NCBI RefSeq assembly: GCF_036781485.1
Contig: NZ_DAIQAX010000008.1
Span: forward strand, 1 to 60,583
DNA: 60,583 nucleotides
Direction of reading: 5' to 3'
Source: Thermocrinis sp.
Lineage (GTDB): Bacteria > Aquificota > Aquificia > Aquificales > Aquificaceae
In this document: piece after piece, positions 40,532 through 49,146 of the stretch
How positions within the stretch are numbered: the first letter of the stretch is position 1
Layout of the letters: each line of letters begins with the position of its first letter
The notes under the pieces: generated by a model
What the model was told of the DNA's origin: nothing
The model's database searches: none
Seen by the model: only the letters and a program-made list of their open reading frames with translations
Made by a program: the position numbers and the translations under genes

Positions 40532-42394
40532 ATGCTTTTGGAAGGCTACAAGGGACCTATAGACTTACGGTATATGGATTACAAAGAACTCGAGCAACTC
40601 GCCCAAGAGGTAAGAGACTACATAATAGATGTAACTGCCAAAAATGGTGGGCATGTGGCTCCGGGTCTTGGAGTGGTTGAGCTAACCATAGCCTTACTTA
40701 GGGTTTTTGATCCTCCAAAGGATGTTATAGTTTGGGATATTGGACACCAGGCTTATCCTTGGAAGATCCTCACAGATAGAAAGGATCAATTTCTTACATT
40801 AAGGCAGTATGAAGGCATATCTGGGTTTCTCAGAAGGGAAGAAAGTCCCTACGACGCCTTTGGTGCAGGGCACAGCTCCACATCCATATCTGCGGGTTTA
40901 GGTTTCAGGGTTGGTAAGGATCTTCTCAAGAGAGATGGATACGTGGTTGTGGTTATAGGTGATGGTGCCATGACTGCCGGTATGGCTTTTGAAGCCCTAA
41001 ACAACGCAGGTCATTTAAGACCGAGCAAGTTTATAGTCATACTGAATGACAATGAGATGTCCATATCTCCAAATGTTGGAGCCATATCAACCTATCTTAG
41101 TAAGATCATAAGCGGGCACTTTGTGCAAGAAACCCGTCAAAAGGTAAAACGTATAGCAGAACATCTTGGAAGCCCTGCCAAAAGATTAGTAAAGCTTACA
41201 GAAGAGTTCTTAAAGGGTATTATCTCCCCTGGGATAATATTTGAAGAACTGGGCTTTAACTACATAGGTCCGGTGAATGGACACGACCTACCAGCTTTAG
41301 AAACAACCCTGAAAAATATAAAGGACATAGAAGGTCCAGTTCTTCTCCACATATACACTAAAAAGGGTAAAGGATACAAGCCAGCGGAAAACGACCCGGT
41401 TACTTGGCACGGGGTAGCTCCCTACAAGAGAGAATCTGGAGAGTTTATAAAAAAGCCCTCTCCTCCCACTTGGACTTCAGTTTTTGGAAAAGCTATCGTG
41501 GAGATGGCAGAAAAGGATGAAAAGATAGTGGTTATAACACCGGCTATGAAGGAAGGTTCAGGTCTTGTGGAGTTTGCCAAGAGGTTTCCAGAAAGGTTTT
41601 TTGACGTGGGCATTGCGGAACAGCACGCATGCACCTTTGCAGGAGGACTAGCAGCGGAGGGCCTAAAGCCAGTGGCCTGTTACTACTCTACATTCTTACA
41701 GAGAGCCTACGACCAGGTCATACACGACATAGCCCTTCAGAAGCTACACGTGGTTTTTGCCATAGACAGAGGGGGACTTGTGGGGGAGGACGGGCCAACC
41801 CATCACGGAGTTTTTGACCTATCCTATCTTAGGATAGTGCCAAACATGATAGTTTGCGCGCCAAAGGATGAGCAAGAACTGGTTGATTTGCTGTACACTG
41901 GACTAAACCAAACCCTTCCCTTTGCCCTTAGATATCCGAGAGGTCCAGCTTACGGCGTGCCAGTAGAAGAACCGAAAAACGTACCCATAGGCTCTTGGGA
42001 GGAGCTTTTAGACGGAGAAGATGGTGTAATCCTTGCGGTGGGCTATCCTGTATATCAGGCACTAAGAGCAGCAGAAGAACTCAGAAAGGAAGGTATAAAA
42101 ATGGGAGTGGTAAATGCAAGGTTTGTAAAGCCCATGGATGAGTCTATGCTTTTGGACCTTTGCTCAAGGTATGATCTGTTTATAACCGTAGAGGACAACA
42201 CCATAGTGGGGGGGTTTGGTTCTGGAGTTTTGGAATTTCTTTCCAGAAAGGGGATCGTTAAAAAAGTAATCATGCTTGGAGTCCCGGATAGGTTTGTAGA
42301 GCACGGAAATCAGAATCTCCTCCGGAATTTAGTAGGAATAGATGCGGAAGGTATAGCAAGAAGTATAAGGCAAGCTTTGAAGAAGGTGTTTTAA
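40532..42394 (+). CDS. dxs: 1-deoxy-D-xylulose-5-phosphate synthase
   Basis: A 620-residue thiamine-diphosphate enzyme, the entry step of MEP isoprenoid synthesis. TPP/Mg motif VVIGDGAMTAGMAFEALNNAG with NDNEMSISPNVG, the His of AFGAGHSSTSIS, and the transketolase C-terminal part (GIAEQHACTFAGGLAAEG; DRGGLVGEDGPTHHG) are complete. Possible -10 TATAAT at 40507-40512, 19 bases before the ATG. The 188 bases between ilvE and dxs hold this promoter and the ilvE promoter; nothing else could be supported there. Confidence 0.96.
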   Translation: MLLEGYKGPIDLRYMDYKELEQLAQEVRDYIIDVTAKNGGHVAPGLGVVELTIALLRVFDPPKDVIVWDIGHQAYPWKILTDRKDQFLTLRQYEGISGFLRREESPYDAFGAGHSSTSISAGLGFRVGKDLLKRDGYVVVVIGDGAMTAGMAFEALNNAGHLRPSKFIVILNDNEMSISPNVGAISTYLSKIISGHFVQETRQKVKRIAEHLGSPAKRLVKLTEEFLKGIISPGIIFEELGFNYIGPVNGHDLPALETTLKNIKDIEGPVLLHIYTKKGKGYKPAENDPVTWHGVAPYKRESGEFIKKPSPPTWTSVFGKAIVEMAEKDEKIVVITPAMKEGSGLVEFAKRFPERFFDVGIAEQHACTFAGGLAAEGLKPVACYYSTFLQRAYDQVIHDIALQKLHVVFAIDRGGLVGEDGPTHHGVFDLSYLRIVPNMIVCAPKDEQELVDLLYTGLNQTLPFALRYPRGPAYGVPVEEPKNVPIGSWEELLDGEDGVILAVGYPVYQALRAAEELRKEGIKMGVVNARFVKPMDESMLLDLCSRYDLFITVEDNTIVGGFGSGVLEFLSRKGIVKKVIMLGVPDRFVEHGNQNLLRNLVGIDAEGIARSIRQALKKVF

Positions 42395-42404
42395 ACTTTT
42401 AATT

Positions 42405-43160
42405 ATGCTCTTTTTAGCTTTATTCCTTTACCTTGTTTCCTCCTTTTTTGGTATTTACAATCTTCTAACCTCAAAGTCTCACAGATTTTTAGCCAATGGG
42501 TTTATGGGCTTAGCCTTAATTTGTTATTTTATATACTTTGCCCTTAGATACTTAGATCAAAATACCTTTCCCTTTGGTGATATCTATGGCTTTTTTTCCC
42601 TGCTTGGCAACCTTTTAGTCTTAGCTTTTATTCTCCTATCATACAAATACAGCAGGCTGCTTTACTTTAGCTATATGGCCGCTTTTATAGGGTTTCTTTC
42701 CACGCTCTTTGCTTTGCCCTCTTCTCCTTCTCCATACAAAAGCACTCTTTACGGTTTACACCTTATATCTGCATCACTAAGCTATTTGTTTGCTTTTCTG
42801 GGTGGCATGTCCTCTTCTCTTAAGCTGCTAATAGAGAGAGGATTAAAGACACATACCCTTTTTCAAGCTTACGTTCCTTTAAACAGCTTGATAACAGCAG
42901 AGAGATTATTTACAAGCTTAGCTTTTTTAGGTTTTACTATAACCTTAGTGTTTGGCAGTTTTTGGACACGCTCCCAATTTGGAAAGCACTGGATAGACGA
43001 CCCAAAACTTGTAATAACCCTTCTTCTTTGGATTTACTATGCTATACTTTCTCACTTGAACTTACTCAAAAAGATCAAGCCAAAAAGGTTTTCAGAAGGG
43101 GTTATGATAGGAACTCTTTTATCTATTATTAGTCTCCTTTTTGTTAGGCATAGCATATAA
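42405..43160 (+). CDS. ccsA: Cytochrome c biogenesis protein, CcsA-like
   Basis: A 251-residue protein with about eight membrane helices. The stretch FGSFWTRSQFGKHWIDDPKLVITLLLWIYYAIL corresponds to the haem-handling WWD region of CcsA (WAxxxWGxxWxWDPKE), and two His-containing helices (GLHLISASLSYLFAF) flank it. CcsA with CcsB brings haem across the membrane for c-type cytochromes. Several WWD tryptophans are replaced, so a HemX-like role is an alternative. It follows dxs after ten bases. Confidence 0.75.
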   Translation: MLFLALFLYLVSSFFGIYNLLTSKSHRFLANGFMGLALICYFIYFALRYLDQNTFPFGDIYGFFSLLGNLLVLAFILLSYKYSRLLYFSYMAAFIGFLSTLFALPSSPSPYKSTLYGLHLISASLSYLFAFLGGMSSSLKLLIERGLKTHTLFQAYVPLNSLITAERLFTSLAFLGFTITLVFGSFWTRSQFGKHWIDDPKLVITLLLWIYYAILSHLNLLKKIKPKRFSEGVMIGTLLSIISLLFVRHSI

Positions 43161-43179
43161 ATAAGGTTGCTTACAGCAC

Positions 43180-43430
43180 TTACATACCAGCGGTCCATGA
43201 GTCTATTCTGCCTTCTTCATCCACCGCAAGCCACAGATAATAGCTCTTACATAAACCCAAAAAGCAAACGTATATATCACTTGAAGCGCTCTTCCTACAG
43301 CATGGAACCATTCTCTTTATGCTTACCTTGTAATCTTTGCCACTTAAAAACTCTGTTAAGGATTTCCTCTATTGCTTTTAGTGTTTTGATCAGTTCAGCT
43401 TATAACCGCTAAAAGTTGACATCCTGAATA
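43180..43430 (-). pseudogene. Possible transposase fragment
   Basis: In the 358-base stretch between ccsA and mqnD, two minus-strand pieces look like decayed coding sequence: KTLKAIEEILNRVFKWQRLQ with KHKENGSM, then in another frame SYYLWLAVDEEGRIDSWTAG. The second recalls the first-Asp segment of DDE transposases of the IS1/IS6/IS1595 kind. No inverted repeats were found. The rest of this stretch shows nothing recognisable. Confidence 0.3.
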
Positions 43431-43518
43431 ACTTAATGTATTGAAGCTTGGTAAAAGTTTGGTTTATTTATCTTACAATTCCATCTGGATTTATTGTGAA
43501 TGTAATATCTGAGAATTT

Positions 43519-44352
43519 TCAACTATCTGAAAATACAACGTCAGGTGGTGGAACTTTTATTATACCTTGTTTGTATCCAAGCTCCAAAAGTAGCCTTACT
43601 GCCTTTCTGCCATCCTCTCCATAGTCCAGAGTTCTTTGATTTACATACATACTTACGAATCTATCCACTTTTGCTTTGTCTTCCTTTATTTCCCTTGCGT
43701 ATTTTATGGCAAAGCTGAGGGCTTCTTCTCTGTGGGAGAGTGCATATTCAATGCTTTTTTTCATAAGTCTTTCTATCTTCCTTATAATTTCCTTCCCTAA
43801 ATCTCTCCTTACCACATTGCAACCCAAGGGTAGTGGAAGGCCAGTTTGGGATTTCCACCATTCCCCTAAATCTACTACTTTTAAAAGTCCTCTTTCTTGG
43901 TATCCTAACTGTCCTTCGTGTATTACCAGCCCTGCTTTAACTTGTTCAGATAAAACCGCATCAAGGATTTGGTCAAAAGGATAGACTACCGGTTCAATCT
44001 CTGGCTCGTAAAGCTTTAAGACTAAGTAAGCTGTAGTTAAAAGTCCAGGAACGGCTACTTTTTCTCCCTTCAGGCTCTGTAGCTTTTCCTTTGCGACAAC
44101 CAAAGGTCCATAGCCGTCTCCCACACTTCCTCCACTTGGAAGGACTAAGTATTTATCGGAGATGTATGGATAGACGTGGAAAGAAACTGCAGAAACTTCA
44201 TAAGTTCCTTTCATTGCATGCTCGTTTAAGGTCTGAATATCCGCCAGCACGTGTTCTATCTGCAAACCTTCTGTGTCTATAATACCAGCGGTTAATGGAT
44301 AGAACATAAAAGCATCGTCTGCGTCTGGACTGTGAGCTATCCTTATCAGCAT
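43519..44352 (-). CDS. mqnD: 1,4-dihydroxy-6-naphthoate synthase
   Basis: A 277-residue periplasmic-binding-fold enzyme of the futalosine menaquinone route, acting on cyclic dehypoxanthinylfutalosine. IAHSPDADDAFMFYPL at the N terminus, SVGDGYGPLVV, PGLLTTAYLVLKLY and GLPLPLGCNVVRRDLG fit MqnD. No other mqn gene adjoins it, except the UbiD-type decarboxylase at 20-22 kb. TATTAT ends six bases before the ATG. Confidence 0.92.
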   Translation of the reverse strand: MLIRIAHSPDADDAFMFYPLTAGIIDTEGLQIEHVLADIQTLNEHAMKGTYEVSAVSFHVYPYISDKYLVLPSGGSVGDGYGPLVVAKEKLQSLKGEKVAVPGLLTTAYLVLKLYEPEIEPVVYPFDQILDAVLSEQVKAGLVIHEGQLGYQERGLLKVVDLGEWWKSQTGLPLPLGCNVVRRDLGKEIIRKIERLMKKSIEYALSHREEALSFAIKYAREIKEDKAKVDRFVSMYVNQRTLDYGEDGRKAVRLLLELGYKQGIIKVPPPDVVFSDS

Positions 44353-44376
44353 GGAAATATAATAAACTAACTGGCT

Positions 44377-44640
44377 CTAAGCGAAGCATGAACAATCCAA
44401 AATTAAAAGATAAAACCAGCACAAAAACAACCCCAAAATAAGAAACTTAACCGACACATCAAGCCCTTTTAATGGACCCCTCCTTTGGTTTAGCGTATCA
44501 TAGACACCATAAGAAAGCACACCCACGGATAAAAACTGAACAATGCCAGAGTAAAAAAGATAAGTGTAGTTGGATAGATACCAAGATAGGGAAACTAAGA
44601 TAGAGCTTGTAGCTTGTATGGCCAAATTTATCCATGCCAT
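44377..44640 (-). CDS. Small integral membrane protein of unknown function
   Basis: An 87-residue protein with two to three hydrophobic helices (LAIQATSSILVSLSWYLSN; LFYSGIVQFLSVGVLSYGVYD; FLILGLFLCWFYLLIL) and a short basic loop with QRRGPLKG. No family recognised. It lies 24 bases upstream of mqnD on the same strand; the existence of the gene rests on its membrane-protein composition. The 140 bases upstream hold the purH promoter and a possible short leftward frame ending TKLMRERLSP that has no convincing start. Confidence 0.5.
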   Translation of the reverse strand: MAWINLAIQATSSILVSLSWYLSNYTYLFYSGIVQFLSVGVLSYGVYDTLNQRRGPLKGLDVSVKFLILGLFLCWFYLLILDCSCFA

Positions 44641-44766
44641 ATCCTAAGGAGAAAGCCTTTCCCTCATAAGCTTGGTGATCCCCTCTGTAAAACCATGGAC
44701 CTGTCTTTCAAAGGTTGGCATTGCCCTTAGAAACGTTGGGAAAATACAGGCGATTACGCAAACCCT

Positions 44767-44772
44767 TATAAT
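44767..44772 (+). promoter_or_regulatory. -10 box of purH
   Basis: TATAAT ends eight bases before the purH ATG at 44781; no Shine-Dalgarno sequence follows. Confidence 0.5.
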
Positions 44773-44780
44773 AACTACTT

Positions 44781-46298
44781 ATGAAGGCTATTATTTCCGT
44801 GTATTACAAAGAAGGAGTAGAGGAGTTAGCCTATGCCTTGAAAGAAGCTGGATATGAGCTTATATCTTCCGGAGGCACTTCTAATTACTTAAGAAAAAAG
44901 GGATTAGAAGTTGTAGAGGTGGAAAACATCACAAAGTTTCCGGAAATCTTTGACGGTAGAGTAAAAACGCTACATCCTGCCATACACGGCGGCATACTCA
45001 TGAGGAATTGGGTAGAAAAGGATTTAGAAGAAGCCAAAAGGTTTGGAATAGAGCCTATAGATGTGGTAGTGGTAAATCTATATCCCCTTGAGGAAAAACT
45101 TTCCGAGGGGTTGGAAGAGAAGGAACTTATGGAGTTTATAGATATTGGTGGTCCAGCCCTTCTTAGGGCTTCTGCCAAGAATTTTTACAGGGTTTTGGTG
45201 GTATGTGATCCGAAGGATTACGGATGGGTTGCCCAAAAGTTGAAAGAAGGCAGCCTTACTCTGGAAGATAGAAAATACCTTGCGGTAAAGGCCTTTTCTT
45301 TGACTGCATACTACGACAGTTTAATCTCAAGGGCTCTCTCTGACCTTTTTGAAGTGGATAGAATATTTCCAAAGTTCGCCATTCCAGTTAAATCCCTTGG
45401 AGAGTTAAGATATGGAGAAAATCCACACCAAAGGGCTTGGCTTTTGGAGAATCCCTTAGAAGGTTTGGGCATAACTAAGGTCAAGATCCTTCACGGAAAG
45501 GAGATGTCCTATAACAACTATTTAGATGCGGACTCCGCTCTTAAGCTCGTGTCCCAGTTTCAGGAGCGAGCGTGCGTTATTGTAAAGCACAACAATCCTT
45601 GCGGAGTAGCCCTTGGCAAAAGTCCAGCGGAAGCCTTTCTGAAAGCCAAAGAAACTGACCCAGAATCAGCCTTTGGTGGTATAGTGGCTTTTAACCAGCC
45701 TGTAGATTTAGAAACTGCAGAGCTGCTAAAGGAGCTTTTCCTTGAGGTAGTCCTTGCAACTGATTATGAGGAAAAAGCGCTGGAAGTTCTAAAAACCAAG
45801 AAAAATCTAAGGATCATTCAATTTTTTGGCCTGTCTAACTACTGGGATATTAAAAAGGTCAGCGGTGGGTATTTACTTCAGGAAGAAGACACCGTAGATT
45901 ATCAAAAGCTTGAAGTGGTAAGTCAAAGAAAGCCAACGCAGGAGGAAATGGAAGATATGCTTTTTGCTTTTAAGGTTTGTAAATACGCAAAGTCCAACGC
46001 CATAGTTATAGCAAAAGATGGCAGGACTCTGGGCATTGGCACGGGAAACACTTCAAGGGTTGATAGCTTAAGGTGTGCCATTCAAAAGGCTAAGAGGTTT
46101 GGCTTTGACCTTAAAGGTGCGGTGATGGCTTCGGAAGCTTTTTTGCCTTTTAGCGACAGCGTGGAGCTCTGCGCAGAGGTAGGCATATCCGCCATAATAC
46201 AACCTGGTGGTTCTATAAGGGACAAAGAAGTAATACAGGCTTGTGATAGACATGGAATAGCTCTTATTTTTACTGGAACAAGACACTTTAGGCACTAA
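44781..46298 (+). CDS. purH: Bifunctional AICAR formyltransferase / IMP cyclohydrolase
   Basis: A 505-residue enzyme for the last two steps of IMP synthesis. N-terminal IMP cyclohydrolase (MGS-like fold; SSGGTSNYLRKKGLEV, FDGRVKTLHPAIHGGIL) and C-terminal formyltransferase (RYGENPHQRAWL, KHNNPCGVA with catalytic Lys-His, ESAFGGIVAFN, GISAIIQPGGSIRD). The usual length is 505-530 residues. Its end overlaps the convergent purQ by 11 bases. Confidence 0.97.
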   Translation: MKAIISVYYKEGVEELAYALKEAGYELISSGGTSNYLRKKGLEVVEVENITKFPEIFDGRVKTLHPAIHGGILMRNWVEKDLEEAKRFGIEPIDVVVVNLYPLEEKLSEGLEEKELMEFIDIGGPALLRASAKNFYRVLVVCDPKDYGWVAQKLKEGSLTLEDRKYLAVKAFSLTAYYDSLISRALSDLFEVDRIFPKFAIPVKSLGELRYGENPHQRAWLLENPLEGLGITKVKILHGKEMSYNNYLDADSALKLVSQFQERACVIVKHNNPCGVALGKSPAEAFLKAKETDPESAFGGIVAFNQPVDLETAELLKELFLEVVLATDYEEKALEVLKTKKNLRIIQFFGLSNYWDIKKVSGGYLLQEEDTVDYQKLEVVSQRKPTQEEMEDMLFAFKVCKYAKSNAIVIAKDGRTLGIGTGNTSRVDSLRCAIQKAKRFGFDLKGAVMASEAFLPFSDSVELCAEVGISAIIQPGGSIRDKEVIQACDRHGIALIFTGTRHFRH

Positions 46299-46971
46299 CC
46301 AAGGAATACCAAAGCAAGAGCCCATCGTGATATCCTAAGATATCCTCGCAGGCTCTCTCTGGATGGGGCATAAGTCCAAAGACGTTAAACTCTCTGTTGC
46401 AGACCCCTGCTATGTTTCCTACAGAACCGTTGGGATTGGCCTCTTGACTTACTGTGCCATCTTCTTGGCAGTATCTAAAGAGCACCTGACCTTTCTTTTC
46501 CACTTCCCTTAGCTCTTCTTCTGGAAGGTAATACCTGCCTTCTGCGTGAGCTATTGGAAGTTTTATGATTTCTCCTTTTTCCAGCTTTTTAGTAAAAGGT
46601 GTAGAATTATTTTCCACTCTTAAAAACACGTCTTTGCAAACGAATCTTAAATTTTCGTTTTTTAGAAGAGCTCCCGGCAAAAGATGAAGCTCGGTTAAAA
46701 TCTGAAAACCATTACAAATCCCAACCACGAACCCACCTTTTTGAGCAAAATCCACAATAGCCTTTGCCAAAGGGGTCTTGCTAGCCAGCGCACCAGCTCT
46801 TAGGTAGTCGCCAAAGGAAAAGCCACCGGGCAGAATCACACAATCCAAGTTTTCTATTCTTGTTTCTCTGTAGTCCAAAAATCTTACCTCAACCCCCACC
46901 ACGTCCCTAAGCACGTAATAGGTGTCGTAGTCGCAGTTAGAACCGGGAAACACACAAACTCCAAACTTCAT
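46288..46971 (-). CDS. purQ: Phosphoribosylformylglycinamidine synthase subunit PurQ
   Basis: A 227-residue class I glutamine amidotransferase giving ammonia to PurL. The nucleophile Cys is in GFVVGICNGFQILTE, with the His and Glu of LMPHPERACED near the end. FPGSNCDYDTYYVL at the N terminus is typical. Overlaps purS by ATGA. PurL is not in the window. Confidence 0.96.
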   Translation of the reverse strand: MKFGVCVFPGSNCDYDTYYVLRDVVGVEVRFLDYRETRIENLDCVILPGGFSFGDYLRAGALASKTPLAKAIVDFAQKGGFVVGICNGFQILTELHLLPGALLKNENLRFVCKDVFLRVENNSTPFTKKLEKGEIIKLPIAHAEGRYYLPEEELREVEKKGQVLFRYCQEDGTVSQEANPNGSVGNIAGVCNREFNVFGLMPHPERACEDILGYHDGLLLWYSLVSA

Positions 46972-47180
46972 TCTATAACGTACTCCTCTATGAGGGGATT
47001 ATAGAGAAACTTCTCCACAATCTCTTTAACCTGGGAAGCATCTTCCACATCCATCTCAATTATCTTACCAACCCTAACGTTCTTTACACTATAGCCGTTG
47101 TCTTCCAACACCTCTTTTACAGCTCTACCTTCTGGGTCCAAGAGCCCTTCCTTTGGAACGATCAAAACCCTAACTCTCAT
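46968..47180 (-). CDS. purS: Phosphoribosylformylglycinamidine synthase subunit PurS
   Basis: A 70-residue small subunit that bridges PurQ and PurL. PKEGLLDPEGRAVKEVL is the family hallmark. A leftward TATAAT ends eight bases before its ATG, again without Shine-Dalgarno. Divergent from prfB. Confidence 0.94.
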   Translation of the reverse strand: MRVRVLIVPKEGLLDPEGRAVKEVLEDNGYSVKNVRVGKIIEMDVEDASQVKEIVEKFLYNPLIEEYVIE

Positions 47181-47235
47181 AGTCTGATATTATAAGCTCC
47201 ACAAAAGCGAGATGGGCGAATTATATTTATTTCTT

Positions 47236-48351
47236 ATGCTCTTAGAGTTAAAAGAAAAGCTGTATGAATTAAAACACAGGTTTGAGGACGTAAAGCTTAG
47301 TTTGGACCCAGGCACGCTTGAAAGGGAGCTGGAAGAAATTGACAAAGCTATGGCTTCTGCGGACTTTTGGAGTGATCCGGAAAGGGCAAAAAATCTAACA
47401 CAAAGGAGAAAATGGTTAGAAGAAAACATAAGCACCCTCAAGGAAACAGAAAAAACTCTTAGGGACGTTGAAGAGTTTATAGAGATAACTTCGGAGGAAG
47501 AGCTTGACAGCTTGCAGGTTATAAAGGAAGAGCTACAAACTCTGGAGAAACTAATTGAGGCTATGGAGATTAAGGTCTTCCTTTCTGGGGAGATGGACGA
47601 AAAGAACGCCTACCTTACCGTGCAAGCTGGTGCAGGAGGAACGGAAGCGTGCGATTGGGCAGAGATGCTCTTTAGGATGTATAGAAGATGGGCAGAGAAA
47701 AAAGGATACGATATAGAGATCATAGACTATCAGCCTGACGATGTGGCTGGAATAAAGAGTGCCACCATGCTTATAAAGGGGCCTTACGCTTATGGATACT
47801 TGAAGGGAGAAAGTGGAGTTCACAGACTTGTGCGCATTTCTCCCTTTGACGCCAACGCCAGAAGGCACACATCCTTTGCTTCAGTGTCCGTAGTCCCTCA
47901 GATAGATGAGTCTATAAACATAGAGATAAGGGAAGAGGATCTGGAGATGGAAACTTTCAGAGCTAGTGGAGCAGGTGGCCAGTACGTAAATAAGACGGAT
48001 ACAGCAGTTAGAATAAGGCACAAACCCACTGGTATTGTGGTTTCCTGCCAACAGGAAAGATCTCAGTATCAAAACAGAATGAAGGCCTTGGAGCTTTTGA
48101 AGGCTAAACTCTATCAGTTGGAACTTCAAAAGTTGGAGGAAAAGAAGAAAGCTTTGGAAGGTGAAAAAACAGAAATAGGTTGGGGATACCAGATAAGGTC
48201 CTACGTGTTCCAACCTTACCAGATGGTAAAGGATCTGAGGACGGGCTTAGAAGTAGGCGACGTTCAAAGGGTAATGGACGGGGACATAGACCCGTTCATA
48301 GAAGAATACCTAAGGTGGAGGGCAAAACAATCCGCATCCATCAAGCAATAA
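47236..48351 (+). CDS. prfB: Peptide chain release factor 2
   Basis: A 371-residue RF2 that ends translation at UGA and UAA. The stop-reading tripeptide SPF lies in VRISPFDANARRHTSF and the catalytic GGQ in SGAGGQYVNKTDTAVR. The gene is one frame: the programmed +1 frameshift with in-frame UGA near codon 25, common in other bacteria, is absent. The start is uncertain: ATG 47236 is chosen since TATATT (47222-47227) ends eight bases before it; ATG 47212 would add eight residues. Confidence 0.93.
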   Translation: MLLELKEKLYELKHRFEDVKLSLDPGTLERELEEIDKAMASADFWSDPERAKNLTQRRKWLEENISTLKETEKTLRDVEEFIEITSEEELDSLQVIKEELQTLEKLIEAMEIKVFLSGEMDEKNAYLTVQAGAGGTEACDWAEMLFRMYRRWAEKKGYDIEIIDYQPDDVAGIKSATMLIKGPYAYGYLKGESGVHRLVRISPFDANARRHTSFASVSVVPQIDESINIEIREEDLEMETFRASGAGGQYVNKTDTAVRIRHKPTGIVVSCQQERSQYQNRMKALELLKAKLYQLELQKLEEKKKALEGEKTEIGWGYQIRSYVFQPYQMVKDLRTGLEVGDVQRVMDGDIDPFIEEYLRWRAKQSASIKQ

Positions 48352-48353
48352 TA

Positions 48354-48782
48354 TTGAAGCTTTTACTTGTAAGCTTTAGTTTTGGCACAGATGTTTGCAT
48401 AAGCTTAAAAAACCCCTTTCCGGAACCATACTTGACTTACGCATTGAGAAATACTATAGAAAGGGTCTTTTTGCAGGCGGGAGTCAAACTGAGCTGTAAA
48501 GAGGACGCTCAAAAGGTGGAGGTGGATGTTTTAGAGCTAAAGGAAAATCCAGTGGGGTTTTCTCCTTTCCAAAGGGCGAACATTTATGAATTAGGTCTTT
48601 CCTTCAACCTAAGGTTTAAAGACGAAGAGAAGAACTACAGTTTAAGAGTTTCTCATTCTCTTCCCTCTGGTGCGGAGGGTGATCGGGGCAGGCGCTTTGC
48701 AATAGACGACGCTTTAAATATAATTTATCCTAAGCTTTTAGAAGACCTTATGAGGAGGTATAAGCATGCTGATAAATTTTGA
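48354..48782 (+). CDS. LptE-like outer-membrane assembly protein
   Basis: A 142-residue protein from a TTG two bases after the prfB stop. It has a short hydrophobic start (KLLLVSFSF) and the pattern FPEPYLTYALRNTIERVFLQAG, KVEVDVLELKENPVGFSPFQRA and YSLRVSHSLP, which resembles LptE (LPS-assembly lipoprotein, partner of LptD). No clear lipobox (a Cys occurs at about residue 16 in FGTDVC). A longer frame from 48180 lies within prfB and is not credible. kdsA and tamB show an LPS outer membrane exists. Low sequence conservation makes this tentative. Confidence 0.45.
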   Translation: MKLLLVSFSFGTDVCISLKNPFPEPYLTYALRNTIERVFLQAGVKLSCKEDAQKVEVDVLELKENPVGFSPFQRANIYELGLSFNLRFKDEEKNYSLRVSHSLPSGAEGDRGRRFAIDDALNIIYPKLLEDLMRRYKHADKF

Positions 48783-49146
48783 AACAGGGAAAAGTGTGCA
48801 AGAGGTAAGACAGGCCTTAGAAGAAAAAGCCAAGGCAAAGGGCTTTGGCGTTATGTCTGTGCATGAAGTTTCTAACATTCTAAAAAACAAAGGCGTGCCT
48901 ATAGACTACGAATGCGTAATAGTGGAGGTTTGCTCTCCAAAGCACGCAAGCCAAGTGCTGTCAAAGAACGCCTTCATATCCACCGCCATGCCCTGTAGAA
49001 TTGCTATCTTTCAAAAGGAAGGCAAAACGGTGGTTAGCACCATGGCACCAACCCAAATGCTGGAGATGTTCCAAGAGCCTGACCTAAAACCCATGGCGGA
49101 GGAAGTGGAGAGGTTGATGAAGGAGATAATGGAAGAGTCCCTCTAA
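48766..49146 (+). CDS. DUF302 domain protein
   Basis: A 126-residue protein with the DUF302 layout: N-terminal GKSVQEVRQALEEKAKAKGFGVMSVHEV, CVIVEVCSPKHASQVLSKN, then MPCRIAIFQKEGKTVVSTMAPT. DUF302 proteins are small alpha/beta folds of unknown function, often near sulfur or redox genes. A GGAGG lies upstream in the end of the lptE-like gene; start overlaps it by 17 bases and the stop overlaps ribD (TAATG). Confidence 0.85.
   Translation: MLINFETGKSVQEVRQALEEKAKAKGFGVMSVHEVSNILKNKGVPIDYECVIVEVCSPKHASQVLSKNAFISTAMPCRIAIFQKEGKTVVSTMAPTQMLEMFQEPDLKPMAEEVERLMKEIMEESL

Noticed and set aside
44655..44775. Short minus-strand frame VCVIACIFPTFLRAM...TKLMRERLSP upstream of the small membrane protein
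   Set aside because: Only non-standard starts or a 25-codon ATG version; it covers the purH promoter on the other strand.
48180..48353. Long N-terminal extension of the LptE-like gene inside prfB
   Set aside because: The extension is a basic out-of-frame shadow of conserved RF2 sequence; the TTG two bases after prfB gives a membrane-type start.
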